A DNA stretch of 64,000 nucleotides, taken from contig NC_085921.1 in NCBI RefSeq assembly GCF_035222485.1, positions 1,054,001 through 1,118,000 on the forward strand. The letters are read 5' to 3'. Origin of the DNA: Podospora pseudoanserina. Taxonomy: Eukaryota; Ascomycota; Sordariomycetes; Sordariales; Podosporaceae. Positions 10,544 through 21,677 of this stretch are shown one piece after another (the first letter of the stretch is position 1; every line of letters begins with the position of its first letter). The position numbers were made by a program, and so were the translations under genes. The notes beneath the pieces were generated by a model. That model worked only from the letters and a program-made list of their open reading frames with translations, was not told where the DNA came from and searched no databases.

Positions 10544-13280
10544 TCACATCAATGCCCAAAGTCCAAACACCCCCGCCACCCCCAGTGTCAACCCTCCCAC
10601 AATCACCCTCCCACCCCCGGAGTCATCACCACCACCCCCGTCCCCTCCCACCCCGTCAAGAAAATACGCAGCTAATACACCCCCCCAACCGCCAGAAACA
10701 TCCCCCTGCCTCACCAAACCAACCTGCTCACCAACCCTATAAACCATATTCTCCACACTTTTACTCCCCATAGAAAACCACCTCACCCCTTCCATCGTCC
10801 CCCTGACAAAAACCATATTCGTCTGACAAACCCCACCCGTCCCCTCACACTGCGGATCATCCCACAAGTTATCATCCATCCCGTTGAAAAACACCCACAT
10901 TGCCGACCCGTGGATGGTTGTATCGGTCACGTTGTCAAGGTACGCTCCCCAGGCGCGGAAGCACCTGTCATCACCACCCATTCCTTGTTTCTCACAATGA
11001 TGAAATGCTACCTCTCCCTCCCATGGCCCCGGAGCTCGCAAGGAAGTACCCTGACCCTGCCAGTAAGGTGATTCAGTCTGTTGCCCTATCACCAGAATAT
11101 CTCTCGTGTCGAAGAAGCCGTATTGATACAGTACGCAGTGTTCGAAGCTCGTTCCGATCATGGTTACCGGCCCCGAGGTGTGGGAGATGGTCAACCCGCG
11201 ACCAACGGCTATGTTTTGCGCTGGGACGTTGGGGATCACATCCAGGGCATGGTCGGCTGCCCAGCCCCAGATGTTTTCTAGGTAGATGTTTGACGTTGTG
11301 GAGGTGATATCCAACAAGGTGTGCGCGGCGAGGCAGGTTGATGGGTTCGGGTTGGAGCAGGAATCGGTGATGATTGTGTCGATGCTGCCTCCTACTCTCA
11401 GCACGACAGACCAGAGGGAGACATCGGGGAGGGAGATTTGCAGGAGGGTGGCGCCGGGGGAGATTTCTTGGACTGAAATGAGGATGTCGGATAGCTCTAC
11501 TGGGCCAGTGACATCGGAGTTGGGGGGAGCGGCGATGTGGACGACTGGTTGGGGGGAGGAGGAGTTGGAGAAAAGGGGACCGGTGCCGGAGATGGTGGAT
11601 AGGACTTCGCCGACGAGGCGGGTGTTTGGTGGGATCAGGATGGTTGAGCGGGTGAGGTAAATGCCTCGGGGGAAGAGGACCACAGTGTTGCATCCGGGGG
11701 TGGATGCTTTGGCGAGGATAGCGCTGATGGAGGGGCCGTCGTCGTGGGTGTTGTCTCCGTAGACGGGGTGGGAGGGGTCGGATCTGATGTTGATTATTTG
11801 GGAGGGAGAGAACGAGGTGTATTGCGGCAGGGGTTTGGTGAGGTAGGTTCCTTCTGGGGTGACGAGGGAGGGCTGCCGGGGGGCAGGGTAGGTTTTGGGT
11901 TCTTGAGAGTCATTAGGCGATCTGGAGTGAGTCTTTGTCAGTTGTGTTCTTTACCACACCCCCCCCCTTCCACCTTTCCACCTCTTCTTTTCAGATCAAC
12001 AAACAGAAAAGACTCACCTATTCCCCATAACCCACACCTGCCCCCTTTTCACATTTCCCCTCAGTAACACCTCCATATCCCCAGTTCTAACAGCCACATT
12101 CTCTCCACCACCAACCTCAACCCAATCCAACACCACCCCCTGCCCCCTGTCTCTCACCATCACTCCTGTCTCACATTCCCTCAAAACAGTATCAACAACC
12201 GACACCCCCCCAACCACCTCCCCTTTTTGCCATTCTCCCCCCCTTAAATCCAACCCAATCCCACACCCCTCAACTTCCGCCCCTATGATGTTAACCACAT
12301 ACCCCTCTTCACCCTAATCCCCACCTCCGCCCCTTAACCTTCACCCCCTTTAACGTGTATTGCTGATTATTTATTTCCAACCCTATCTGTCCGCCCTCAA
12401 CCATCACCTCACTAACAACCTTCCCCGACCCACCCCCAAAATCCATCGCCACCCCCCTATGCCTCACCCCCTCACCCCTCGGCATCACAATCTTGATGTT
12501 GGAGAGACTACTCCCCTGACTTACACTCCATTCGATCCCCTCTGTAACGCTGGTTACCACCATCTCCAACACAGGGAACAGTGAAACGACTTACTAGCTG
12601 CCGTCTCTTTCGGTACAGCAGTCATATCAACCACCACATTGCGGAGGGCGATATAAAAGTTCTTGTTGGCGCTGCCTTGGCCTTGGTAGGGATCGTAACC
12701 AAGCACCACCCTACAAACACAAGTTCATCAGCACTTCTCCGCCAGCAAAATCGGAGTAACCCCACGACAGAACAAGAAATAAACAAGTGCCAGCCACCAG
12801 CAAGAGCAAATCACCCACTCACGGCCGTGTCCCCAATTCCGGTGCCGCCTTCAACACCGTCTCCCCAAACACCCCCGGACTCCCGACAAGATAAGTCGAC
12901 ACCAATAACTGCACCGGCTCCGTAATCAGATAAACCCCCGGGGGCAGCGAGACATAAGCCGGGAGGGTAGTAACAGTATTGTTCGCCCTGTTCCCGGCTG
13001 ATACCGCCGCATTGATGCCCTCACTGCTCGACTTCCCCCCCGTCGGATCAGCCCCAAACTCGACCACGTCCCGATAATACTCGTATGCCTGATCTCCAGC
13101 GTAGTAAGGTGTACTCCCGTTTCGGGACATCGAGGCACGCCACCATTTTGGTGGTGGGTGCTGCTCTTCACCCCCAGAGTGACAATCCTGTGGTTTGTGA
13201 TGAGCAACAACATCATCACCGGCTACTACTGATGAGGAGGAGAAAGATGGGAAGAGGATTAACACAAGGAGAGTTTTCAT
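10544..13280 (-). CDS. GH55 exo/endo-beta-1,3-glucanase, frame broken twice
   Basis: Secreted beta-1,3-glucan hydrolase of family GH55. Exons on the minus strand: 13280-12823, 12710-12595, 12541-12018, 11921-10544; about 825 aa if the frame is kept. Signal peptide MKTLLVLILFPSF... The two beta-helix domains are visible: YYRDVVEFGADPTGG and LPPGVYLITEPVQLLVSTYLVG in the N half, VYGDNTHDDGPSISAIL and FPRGIYLTRSTILIP in the C half; also YDPYQGQGSANKNFY and GQIGLEINNQQYTL. In exon 3, near 12320 and 12286, the frame shifts by one base at two G4 runs; adding one G at each restores a GH55-like strand-turn pattern. This could be sequencing error or early decay. The C-terminus carries a Gly/Asp/Ser linker and an uninterrupted hydrophobic tail (VIVGGLTLGVAGVFGLWALM), suggesting a GPI anchor. 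Confidence 0.88.
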
Positions 13281-13291
13281 TGTTGATCACC

Positions 13292-13319
13292 GATGATGAT
13301 GATGATGATGATGATGATA
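13292..13319. repeat. (GAT)n microsatellite
   Basis: Nine GAT units directly upstream of the GH55 start codon, in the likely 5' leader. Confidence 0.9.
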
Positions 13320-13395
13320 ATCCGGTTGAAGTGGAAATTGAAAAGTCGAGTGTCTTGGCTACCGCATTGTTGTAGGTGAGTAAAGCTGTAGCTGG

Positions 13396-13432
13396 TTAGC
13401 TAGCTAGCTAGCTAGCTAGCTAGGTAGGTAGG
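13396..13432. repeat. (GCTA)n / (GGTA)n microsatellite
   Basis: About seven TAGC units running into three TAGG units, roughly 120 bp upstream of the GH55 ATG. Each TAGC pair is palindromic (GCTAGC), so the tract can form a hairpin or cruciform. Confidence 0.9.
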
Positions 13433-13785
13433 TTTGTGAATTGATCGTGTGTAACTTGGATGATACTTGCACTTACGGGAAACGAGCAAGACAAACGACC
13501 TTTGACGGCAACAAAAGTCAAGTCAGCAATCACTCCCTCATACAAACAAATCCCCGAGTGTATACCAGTTTGTCTGCAGTCAGCATTTTACCCCAACAAA
13601 ACCCATGGTATGGCGGGCAACATTTTGTCTGGACGCCTTCTACACCTCACACAAGCCTCACTCACACTCACACACTCTCAACATCCAATCAATCCACACA
13701 ACACATCAAACACATCCATCATGTTCACCCTTCTCACCTGCAAGACCGGCAATATTTACAAATACACATTCTCCCCTCTCATATT

Positions 13786-13789
<4 letters not shown>

Positions 13790-13836
<47 letters not shown>
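13790..13836. repeat. (TC)n microsatellite
   Basis: About 23 uninterrupted TC units. Confidence 0.95.
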
Positions 13837-13840
<4 letters not shown>

Positions 13841-14360
13841 GGGAATCTTCAAAATACCCGATCTCTCATTGTTTTGTTCACTCGCCCCCTTCCCCTGCAC
13901 CCTCCCCCCACAGTTAATCAATCTCAAGACAGGACAGCCCCAATCATCCATCCATCCATACCATACCAAACATTCCAATCCAAACCCCCCATACCAAAAA
14001 GCAACAACTTGAAAAAAACTGGTAGTTACATTTAACAGAAAGATGGAAAAGGTAAAATCGCAAAACAATGAATGCTGATGCCCCCCCCAAAACTGTGTCG
14101 ATAATAAAGTTACATTTCCTTCCTTCCCTCCCTACCCCTACCCCCTAATCCCACACACACCACCCCAATATCAAAATATGTGCTGCCATCTAATGCAAAC
14201 CAAAAAAAAAACCATTTCTGTCGAAACAAAAAAATAACCTTACCTTTTATACACCCCATGCTGATCAATGCCTAGGATATACAATACCCCCAACCCATAC
14301 ACCTTTCCCGAATTTTAAATAAATAAAAACAATAATAAATTACTCCCCCAACCCCTCCCC

Positions 14361-17300
14361 TCACTTCTTCTCATTCCCCTTCTTCTCCCCCTCCAATTTC
14401 CCCGCCAACACCTCCGCCATCTCCTTCGTCTTGACCTGCAACATCCACGTCTCTAACCCCTTCCCATTATCCTTCGCCACCACCACCTTCACCGCCTTCG
14501 CCCCCGGCGGGTCAACCTTGTACGTTATGCTCGGAATCAACAACTTATTAAACGCAATGTGCCCGCGCGGCTCTGCTCTCAACAACAACCTCACCGCCCC
14601 CGTCTCCTTGTGCTTCAGCAGCTTCAGATTACCAATCCCCTGCACCGCCCACCCCTTCTTCTTGTTGCTGTTATTATCAGTCGACGAGTCGTTCTCGTCA
14701 GCCTCTCCCGTGTTATACTTCATTGCCTTGGCGCGGACTTCATGGACGACGGACTCGTCCTCCTCGCCCCGGCCGCCGTCGGTTAGCGAGATTTGATGCT
14801 CCTGTGGTGCGTCATCCCCGTCAGCGTTTGTCCCTTGAGTGTTACCATCGTGAGTAGCAGTGGTGGCAGTAGCAGCGGCAGCAGCGGCAGCATTATTGCC
14901 GCTGGCAGAAGGCTCGGGGGTCCCAGCAGCCGGCGTCGTCGCCAGACTTGAAGCACCTCCGAATGTGAAAGGGGTATCTGGGGGGAAAGGGGAAAAGATC
15001 GAATTAATATGGATTTTGAAGTGAAGTGAAGTCAGGGGTAGGGCAAATACTCACTTGTACCTGTAGAGGTTCCCCCACCAGGAGCCAAACTGTTTGCAAA
15101 GATGGAACCCCCGGCGGGGTTCTGGGACGCACCACCAAAGGAGAACACGGGCCCCGATGAAGGAACGGCTTGAGAAGCGCCGGCATCCGACGCGCCACCG
15201 AAGCTGAAAGTAGGGACACCGCCCGCACTAGGGGCAGGGGTGCTGCCAAAGGTGAAGGACTGCGTGGCGGCAGGAGCACCACTGCCGAAGGTGAAAGATG
15301 TCGGGGCGGTCGGGGGACCGTCCTGGCCCGACGTGAATGGGTTGTTGAACGAGTTGTTGGCCGAGTTGCTACCACCGGCCGTGAAGTTGAACGAGGTGGA
15401 AGCGCCGGCAGTGGCACCGGCGTTGCCAAAGGTGGAACCACCCGCCGGCGCCGCAGGCTGCGAGGCAGGTGTAGATCCAAAGGTAAAGGACTGTGTAGCC
15501 GGAACCGTAGTCTGTGAGCCACCGAAGCTGAAAATGTTGCTAGCCAGGGGCGCAGAGGGCGCCAGAGTCTGGCTGTTAGCAAACAGGCTGGCAGGAGGCT
15601 TCGACTCTGGCTGGATCGTGCTTCCACCAAAGAAGGGCTTGCTCTCTGGCGCCGAGGTGGTGCCAAACAGGCTCTTCGTTTCCGTGGCAGCGGAAGAAGT
15701 GTTGCCAAACAGCGACTTGGTCTCCGCCGCAGGAGCAGCACCAAACGTAAAGGGCTTGGCCTCCGGGGCAGGAGTGGTGCTGCCGAACAAAGACTTGGTC
15801 TCGGGGGCCGGCGTAGTGCTACCGAAAAGAGGCTTGCTCTCCGGAACAGGTGTAGTCGCAGTGCTACCAAACAAACTCTTGGTCTCGGTAGCCGGGGCCG
15901 CAGTGGTGCTGGCACCAAAGAGAGGCGTGCCGGCAGCGGCAGGCTGTTTGTTGCTTCCGAACAAGCTGGCACCCGGAGCGGCGGTCGAGGCGCCGAACAA
16001 GCTCTTAGTCTCCGTGGCAGGAGCAGCAGTACCTGCGCCAAAGAGGCTCTTAGTCTCGGCAGGCTTGGGAGCCTCAGGTACAGGAGTGGAAGCATTAGAT
16101 CCAAAAAGAGAAGGAGTCGCAGACTTGGTGTCAGTGCTGCCAAAGGCAAACTTCTTCGCCGCAGGCTCCTCGGTAGACGGGGCAGTAGCGGAAGCACCAA
16201 ACAGGGTCTTGGTCTCCATCGTGGGGGCCACAGTGCTCGCGCCAAAGAGACTCTTGGCCTCGGCGGGCTTAGCAGCCTCGGTGGTCGCAGTGCTGCCGAA
16301 CAGGGACGCGGCGGGAGGAGTGCTCGCCGCAGGAGTCTCCTCCTTCTTGGCCTCGCCAAATAGGAGCTTGGCAGGGGCAATCTCCTTCTTGTTCTCACCA
16401 AACATGTCCGTAGGCTTGAAGGTAGCAGTAGCAGTAGCAGCCTTGTTGTCGGCAGCAACGCTGATAGACTTCCCGCCGAAGGTGAACGAGGTAGGGGCAG
16501 TGGTTGGCAGACCAGGCACGGTGGCAACCTTCTTCTCCTCCTTCTTGGGCTCAGAGGCAGCGGGAGCAGCGACGGACGAGCCAAAGAGTGACGCGCCTGT
16601 GCCGGTAGACGTGGATGGCTTAAATCCGTCAAAAGCAGGAGTAGCAGCAGGAGTCGAATCAGCGGGCTTAGGCTGGAAGCCCGAGAATAGGTTAGCAGGA
16701 GGCTTGGAAGTCTCCTCGGAAGCCTCATCAACCGTCTTCACAGTACCTCCAAACAGGTTAGTAGGTGCAGGCGTCTCCTTGGGTGTCTCCGCAGGCTTGG
16801 CCGACCCGAAAAGGCTGCCACTAGACGCGGCAGGCTTGGGAGCAGTAGAACCGAACAGAGAAGTGCCTGGAGCTGTAGCCGCAGCCGGGGCCGCGAACTT
16901 GATAGGAGTATTAGCATCCCAGGTCTTGTTGGCAGGCGCAGGCTTAGGCGCAGGCACAGGGGCAGTCTCCTTGACTGGGCTGACAGCTCTCTCCTTTTCA
17001 GCAGGGGTAGGGAACAGAGATCCATCATGAGTACTGAGCTTCCGAACTGGCTTGCCGTCAGCGTCCCGTGTGATTCTTTCAAACAGGCTGCGGCCCTGGC
17101 TGAAGCTCTCGCCCGCCTCCGACGAGGAGCTCGAGGTGCCGTTAACCGACGCCTTCTTGTCGCCAGAAGAACCCTCGCCGCTGTCAGTCTGGTCCTCGGA
17201 TCCGCTAGCCTCCTCGGTGTCCTCTTCCTCGGCATCGGATTCACTGTCACTGTCTTCATCAGCACCCTCATTACCGCTGTTCTTGCTCGTGTCGGACAGA

Positions 17301-18643
17301 TGACCAAAGATATTAGACGACCCAGCTGGCTTCGAGGAAGACGCAAACAGTCCGTTGGGCTTGGCTTTCGTGCTAGGCTCGAAGAGGCTGCTTGTCGAAG
17401 CCTTCAAGGACTTGACAGGAGTGTTGTTCGCGACTTTCTCAAACAGAGACTTGGTAGCCGATGGAGCCTTGGCAGGGGAAGGACCTGGCTTCTGCAACTT
17501 GGCCGGCTGGTTGCTCTCCTCGGGCTCCTCGTCGGCCTTGCGCTTGTTCTTCGCAGAAACCTCGGGCGCACGAGTGCGCTGGATACTGCTCAGACCAAGG
17601 CCTGGGCGGGCCCCTGGCTGAGGGCTCAGCTCGATCGACGCCTTGCGCTTCGCTCCGCCGTTCGTCTTGGGCGCAGTCTCTTCCTCGTCATCGGAATCGG
17701 GGATATTGTGCTTCTCCTTCCATTCCTTCTTGACAGCCTCGGAGGCGCGCACCGTCTTGAACTCGTAAAGGCCATATCGCAGCATGATCAAGCTTCGGCT
17801 CTTCTCGTACTCCTTTGCAAAGTTCAAGATATTAATCTTCCAGTCTTTCTTGTTAAAAACCTCGTCGGCGGCATACTTCAACCGTCGCAAGTCGAGAATG
17901 CAAAAGAACTGGCGTCTCTGTTGCTCGTCGAGATCGGGGGGGCAGTAGTGCGCCAGGAACTCGTCGGCATAGACCGATCCGGTTCGGTTGAGCTCACTGG
18001 GCACCTCCTTAGCCATCATTTCTCCCGTGAGATGAACCGGTGGGGACTGAATCCTCATCTTGAAGAGATCACCCGAGGTGGATGGTTGGGGCAGGGCGCG
18101 CCCATTAAGCTCGGCGGTAGCAGCCCGTGTCGTCGCCCTGCCGGGGGTGTTTGGCGGGAAGCTCTGGTTCAGTGAGCTCGTCGGCTTCGAGGACGAGTAG
18201 TTGGGAAGGCCAGGGCGGGATGAGATGGTTGAGGAACGGAAGATGTTGGTTCGGGTAGAGCTCTGGCCTGTGAAGTTTGTATTGGGGCGCGTCGCCATGG
18301 ACGAGGAAAACGAGGAGGGTTTGTTGGGATTGTCGCCAGGCATCCGTCTTGGTGTCCCGATCGTGACGGTTCTGGTGTTGAGATCTGATGCTGTGAAGCT
18401 CTGGGAGAGCTTGCTTGATGGGCCATGGGGCCGACCGATGATTCTGCGCGAAGCCATCTGGGAGTCGGAGGCGCGCTTCGCCGGACTCTCGGGCGCAGAC
18501 GACGCGCTGGCGGCACGTGGCAGCGAGGGCGCAGCGTCCTTCATGGTGGCATCCTTCTTGGAGTCCTGCTCAGTTGGGGTGGTAGAGCGCTGGAATAGGG
18601 CGCCGAGGCCGAAGATGCTTCGCTTCTTGGATGAGGGCTCCAT
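14361..18643 (-). CDS. Nup2-type FG nucleoporin with Ran-binding domain
   Basis: Mobile basket nucleoporin that helps importin-alpha recycling and cargo release. Two exons (18643-15055, 14977-14361) give 1401 aa. I take the ATG at 18643 (MEPSSKKRSIFGLG); there is no ATG upstream in the same frame. Residues about 1-250 are basic, Ser/Thr rich and hold likely importin/NPC-binding motifs. A helical region follows (VYADEFLAHYCPPDL, FFCILDLRRLKYAADEVF). From about residue 360 on there are dozens of LFG and TFG repeats spaced about 15-20 aa (KSLFGAS, FTFGSTP, FSFGGAS). The C-terminal 130 aa form a RanBP1-type domain (WAVQGIGNLKLLKHKETG, RLLLRAEPRGHIAFN). The 77-bp intron falls before that domain. 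Relation to the protein called Nup152 in Chaetomium is possible. NUP85 lies 3 kb downstream. Confidence 0.85.
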
Positions 18644-20227
18644 GATTGCGAGTCGCTCGTGTGGCCGGTGTTGAGCTTTTCGAGTGCAATCGGAGGGTGA
18701 GGCCAAAAGTCGCCAGAAAATAATTTCTATTATCTAGACAACAATGGCAGAGTCGAGACAAGGGAGTGAGCGAGTCTCTCTTGTCGATAGAGCCGCAGGT
18801 GGTGGGTTGGGGTTGCGTCGCGTGTTAGGTCGCGTCGTTAGTAGTGGTAGGATTTTGGTGAAGAGGCTTTTCGGGCCCTGTCGGGGTTGATTGACGTGAT
18901 GTGATGTGCGCGAAGTTGCGCGGTGTGGGTTTGCGACTTTTTGGCGCGGCTAGGGCTGTCAACCAACGCGCTTTCTATCGGGCAGAGATAGCGGAGACGT
19001 GGGAGACAGAAATGCAGGATATGGTGGTCCTGTGAAGAGACAGGTAGACGATGGCAGATTGCCTTGGTCGACAGCTGGGAGCAGCAACAGGAAAAAAATC
19101 CTTGCAACTTTTCCCAAGCAAAAGCAGCGGCACAGGAGAGCAGCAAAGCTGGAGAAAGGGCGCTAGCTGGGCAAAGCAGAGACTGGGGGTCGTGTGCACG
19201 GGCCACATTCTTCTCCTGACCGATTGATGACTTCTGGCGCCTTCTTTAGGCGGCGGATCTTGCCGAAGCCAACCATTTTGCTGTCTTTGCTGCAACTCTT
19301 TGAGCAGCCTTGCAGACAATGTAGCTGTAAGGTTTTCACTTTGGCGCGAAGCCCGATGCTCTATTTGATCTTGTTTTCACATGGCTATTGATAGGATGTA
19401 AGCAGTAAGCAAAAGACTTCCAAGCAACACCAACTTCTATCTATACCTGTCAGTTACAGGGGGCCACTTGTGGCCTTGGTGAGAGAGACGCAAGTCTCTT
19501 CACCTGACAAGAGCATGCTTAAGCCAATCATTTTGTACTACAGGCCCCAGAGACTCTTGCCCCTCGGAGAGAGCTGCTCCAATGATCTCCGTGCTCCTCT
19601 CCAAGTCGTGTCCTCTCTGACATGCAAACAATACTTCGGCCAAATGTCCAGCATATGCCTTACCTTAGCATATACTCCAGCCACGGTATATCAGACCCAA
19701 GACAACGGTTCAGCCAATAGCCTGCAAAGTGCAAAGTTTTAATTGTTACAAACCCCATCCCCAATGCCCGTTCACCTCCCCGCGAAATAGTTGATACACA
19801 CAAGTAGGTTAGCCCGTATGATATCAAAGATCATTAGTAGGCCTTTTAAAGATCTCTAAAGGCCTATTGATCTGCTTTTAAGGTATAGTTGATAACAGAG
19901 CATAGGTTGATCTGCTTTTACTATGTCAACTATTTTATGGTGAGGGTGCCATTCAATACAAGGCAAGTTTCGTGACCCGCATCACCACCCTTGGCAACTT
20001 GACAACAAACCCACCCCAACAAAAAAGTATAATCACAGAAAAAAATAAGTCGCATTCGTCCGCCCTCATCTCAGGAGCTCTGCCTGCCCCCCTCTGAATC
20101 CAATCCTCGAGAGGGGAACAGGGTGGTATAATACTAATACAAAGAGATCCCAGCAGTACATCGCACAATCATTAAATCAGACAACAACAACATCTAAACT
20201 CCCAGCCCCTCCCCAAAAGGAAAACAT
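18644..20227. other. Intergenic with a small MITE-like repeat
   Basis: About 1.6 kb between the nucleoporin start and the SCP2 3' end. No gene recognised. An A/T-rich element with inverted ends sits at 19785-19935. Confidence 0.5.
19785..19935. mobile_element. MITE-like relic with terminal inverted repeats
   Basis: A 151-bp A/T-rich island in otherwise GC-rich DNA. The ends are a perfect 10-bp inverted repeat (AAATAGTTGA at 19785-19794, TCAACTATTT at 19926-19935). Inside lies a perfect 9-bp inverted repeat with 11-bp spacer (TAGGCCTTT...AAAGGCCTA, 19838-19866) and two direct copies of TTGATCTGCTTTTA. I see no clear target-site duplication and no coding capacity. It looks like a non-autonomous DNA transposon remnant, possibly altered by repeat-induced point mutation. 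Confidence 0.45.
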
Positions 20228-20749
20228 CTAAAGCTTAGCCTTAGTCTGCGCCTTCTTAAGAATAGGATCCAGCTTGGTAGCCTTCATGACATCTCCCTTG
20301 ATCTTGAGCTTGCCAGACATGAACAGTCTCTGCGCGTTGGCCTTGCCGGCGACAAGAGCGCCAAAGTCGGCGTCGGAGAGGGAGAGGGTGACTATTTCCA
20401 CACACCACACACATCAATAAACAATCCTTCCAATTTTTATTTTTTTCAGGGGAAAACATACCAGTAGGCTTTTCCCCAAGCCCCTTGCCAACAGCCCCCT
20501 TGTTCTTAAGATCAATGTGCCACTCGTCCGTCTCGCCAGCCTTGTTCTTGAGCACAAAGGCGAAAACAGCGTTGCCGGCCTTGATGGCCTCCTTGCGGTC
20601 GGCGTCGGAAGCAGAGATGGCCTGGTTGATCGCGTCAAAGGCGGCCGAGGAGGGGAACTTGTCTGTTCATTGTTAGCAATCCAGTGTTGTTGCGACACGA
20701 CGTCGGGTAGCGCGGGAGCAGGGGATTGCGTACCGTTGGCGAGAGACAT
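20228..20749 (-). CDS. Sterol carrier protein 2 (SCP-2), peroxisomal
   Basis: Small lipid-transfer protein of the SCP-2 fold, thought to feed fatty acyl-CoA or sterols to peroxisomal beta-oxidation. Three exons (20749-20734, 20662-20462, 20391-20228) give 126 aa. The first exon codes only MSLAN plus one base; the 71- and 70-bp introns are GT..AG. Seen: amphipathic AAFDAINQAISASDADRKEA, VFAFVLKN, WHIDLKNKGAVGKG, then VTLSLSDADFGALVAGKANAQRLFMSGKLKIKGDVMKA split by intron 2. The last residues are AKL, a standard PTS1 signal, so peroxisomal import is expected. A CCTCGG box lies 210 bp upstream. Confidence 0.95.
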
Positions 20750-20845
20750 GGTTGCGGGTTGTAGCGGTGATAATGATGTATGAAAAGTTGTGTAAAAGTC
20801 GCGAGGTGATACGATGGATGAAAGATTAAAAACAAACCACCCCGG

Positions 20846-20876
<31 letters not shown>

Positions 20877-21677
20877 CTTATAAGTTGTTCGGTCTTTCGG
20901 CGCACTTCTAGCGCTTCCTGCCTCCGGATGCGATGACGACTGTTACATGTGAACTCAACCTCGGCGCATTTTCTCTCAGGTCCAACAAGCCAAGCACTCA
21001 CGCGCCATGTGGCCCCAAACGGGAATCGGACCCATTACCCCACACCAGGGGATCTTGGCCTTGTTTTCCTCCTCCGTGATCAACACTTTGTTCGCACTTT
21101 CACCAGTCATTAATGTCGACGACTTGAGGATGAACTGCATGAACCCATTCCCGCGGCTAGGAATTTGTGTTTGTTCCCGAGTCCGTTTTGCAGGCATGTG
21201 CCTGGTTGAGCAGCTTTGCGTCGAGTCAATGTCAGGCACTACGGAGTAGCGTAGCATACGTTCCAAGTTTCAAACGGCCCGTTGCCAACGGTTTTTGATT
21301 GTCTTCTACCACGACATATCTTGACCAGGAGTAAGCTCTTCTGAGAGATATATCGCCGATCTCTGTTTATCTTGCAGCTTCACGGTTTACAAAGTAAAAA
21401 AGCACGTTAAGCCACTGGGAGGCAACCTACTAAGGAATACACACATCGTCAAATATCAAGCCCATCTCACTCAACCCACAGTCCAATCAAGTATAACTCA
21501 TCTAATACTGTCCCCCGTATTACAGAACCGACACACATATCAACACCAATCAGCAACAATATAAATCAAACTTCTCTTATTCATTTTCCCCCCCACTATC
21601 CCTTCCCTAAACACACCCAAACCTTACAACATTAACAAGTATCCCTTACAAAAAGACAAAGCTCTCCCAGAGAATAA
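20750..21677. other. Promoter of SCP2 and 3' region of NUP85
   Basis: Contains a (GA)n tract of about 12 units at 20848-20871 in the likely SCP2 leader and a CCTCGG box at 20959-20964. No gene recognised. Confidence 0.5.
20959..20964. promoter_or_regulatory. Possible Far box (CCTCGG)
   Basis: Exact CCTCGG 210 bp upstream of the SCP2 start codon. FarA/FarB-type regulators bind this core in fatty-acid-inducible genes of other filamentous ascomycetes. Confidence 0.4.

Larger units (their letters stand above)
13281..14360. other. Intergenic with a cluster of simple repeats
   Basis: About 1.1 kb between the GH55 start and the 3' end of the nucleoporin gene. It contains a (GAT)n, a (GCTA)n and a (TC)n tract, listed separately. 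ORFs crossing the TC tract (Ser-Leu repeats) are not genes. Confidence 0.6.

Noticed and set aside
13605-14012. ORFs coding Ser-Leu repeats
   Set aside because: They run through the (TC)n microsatellite and have no other support.
15004-17030. Long open frames opposite and beside the Nup2-type exon (up to 596 codons)
   Set aside because: They mirror the repetitive FG coding sequence in other frames and have no recognisable domain.
18643-18706. Longer N-terminus for the Nup2-type protein
   Set aside because: The upstream codon is TTG; the first ATG in frame is at 18643.
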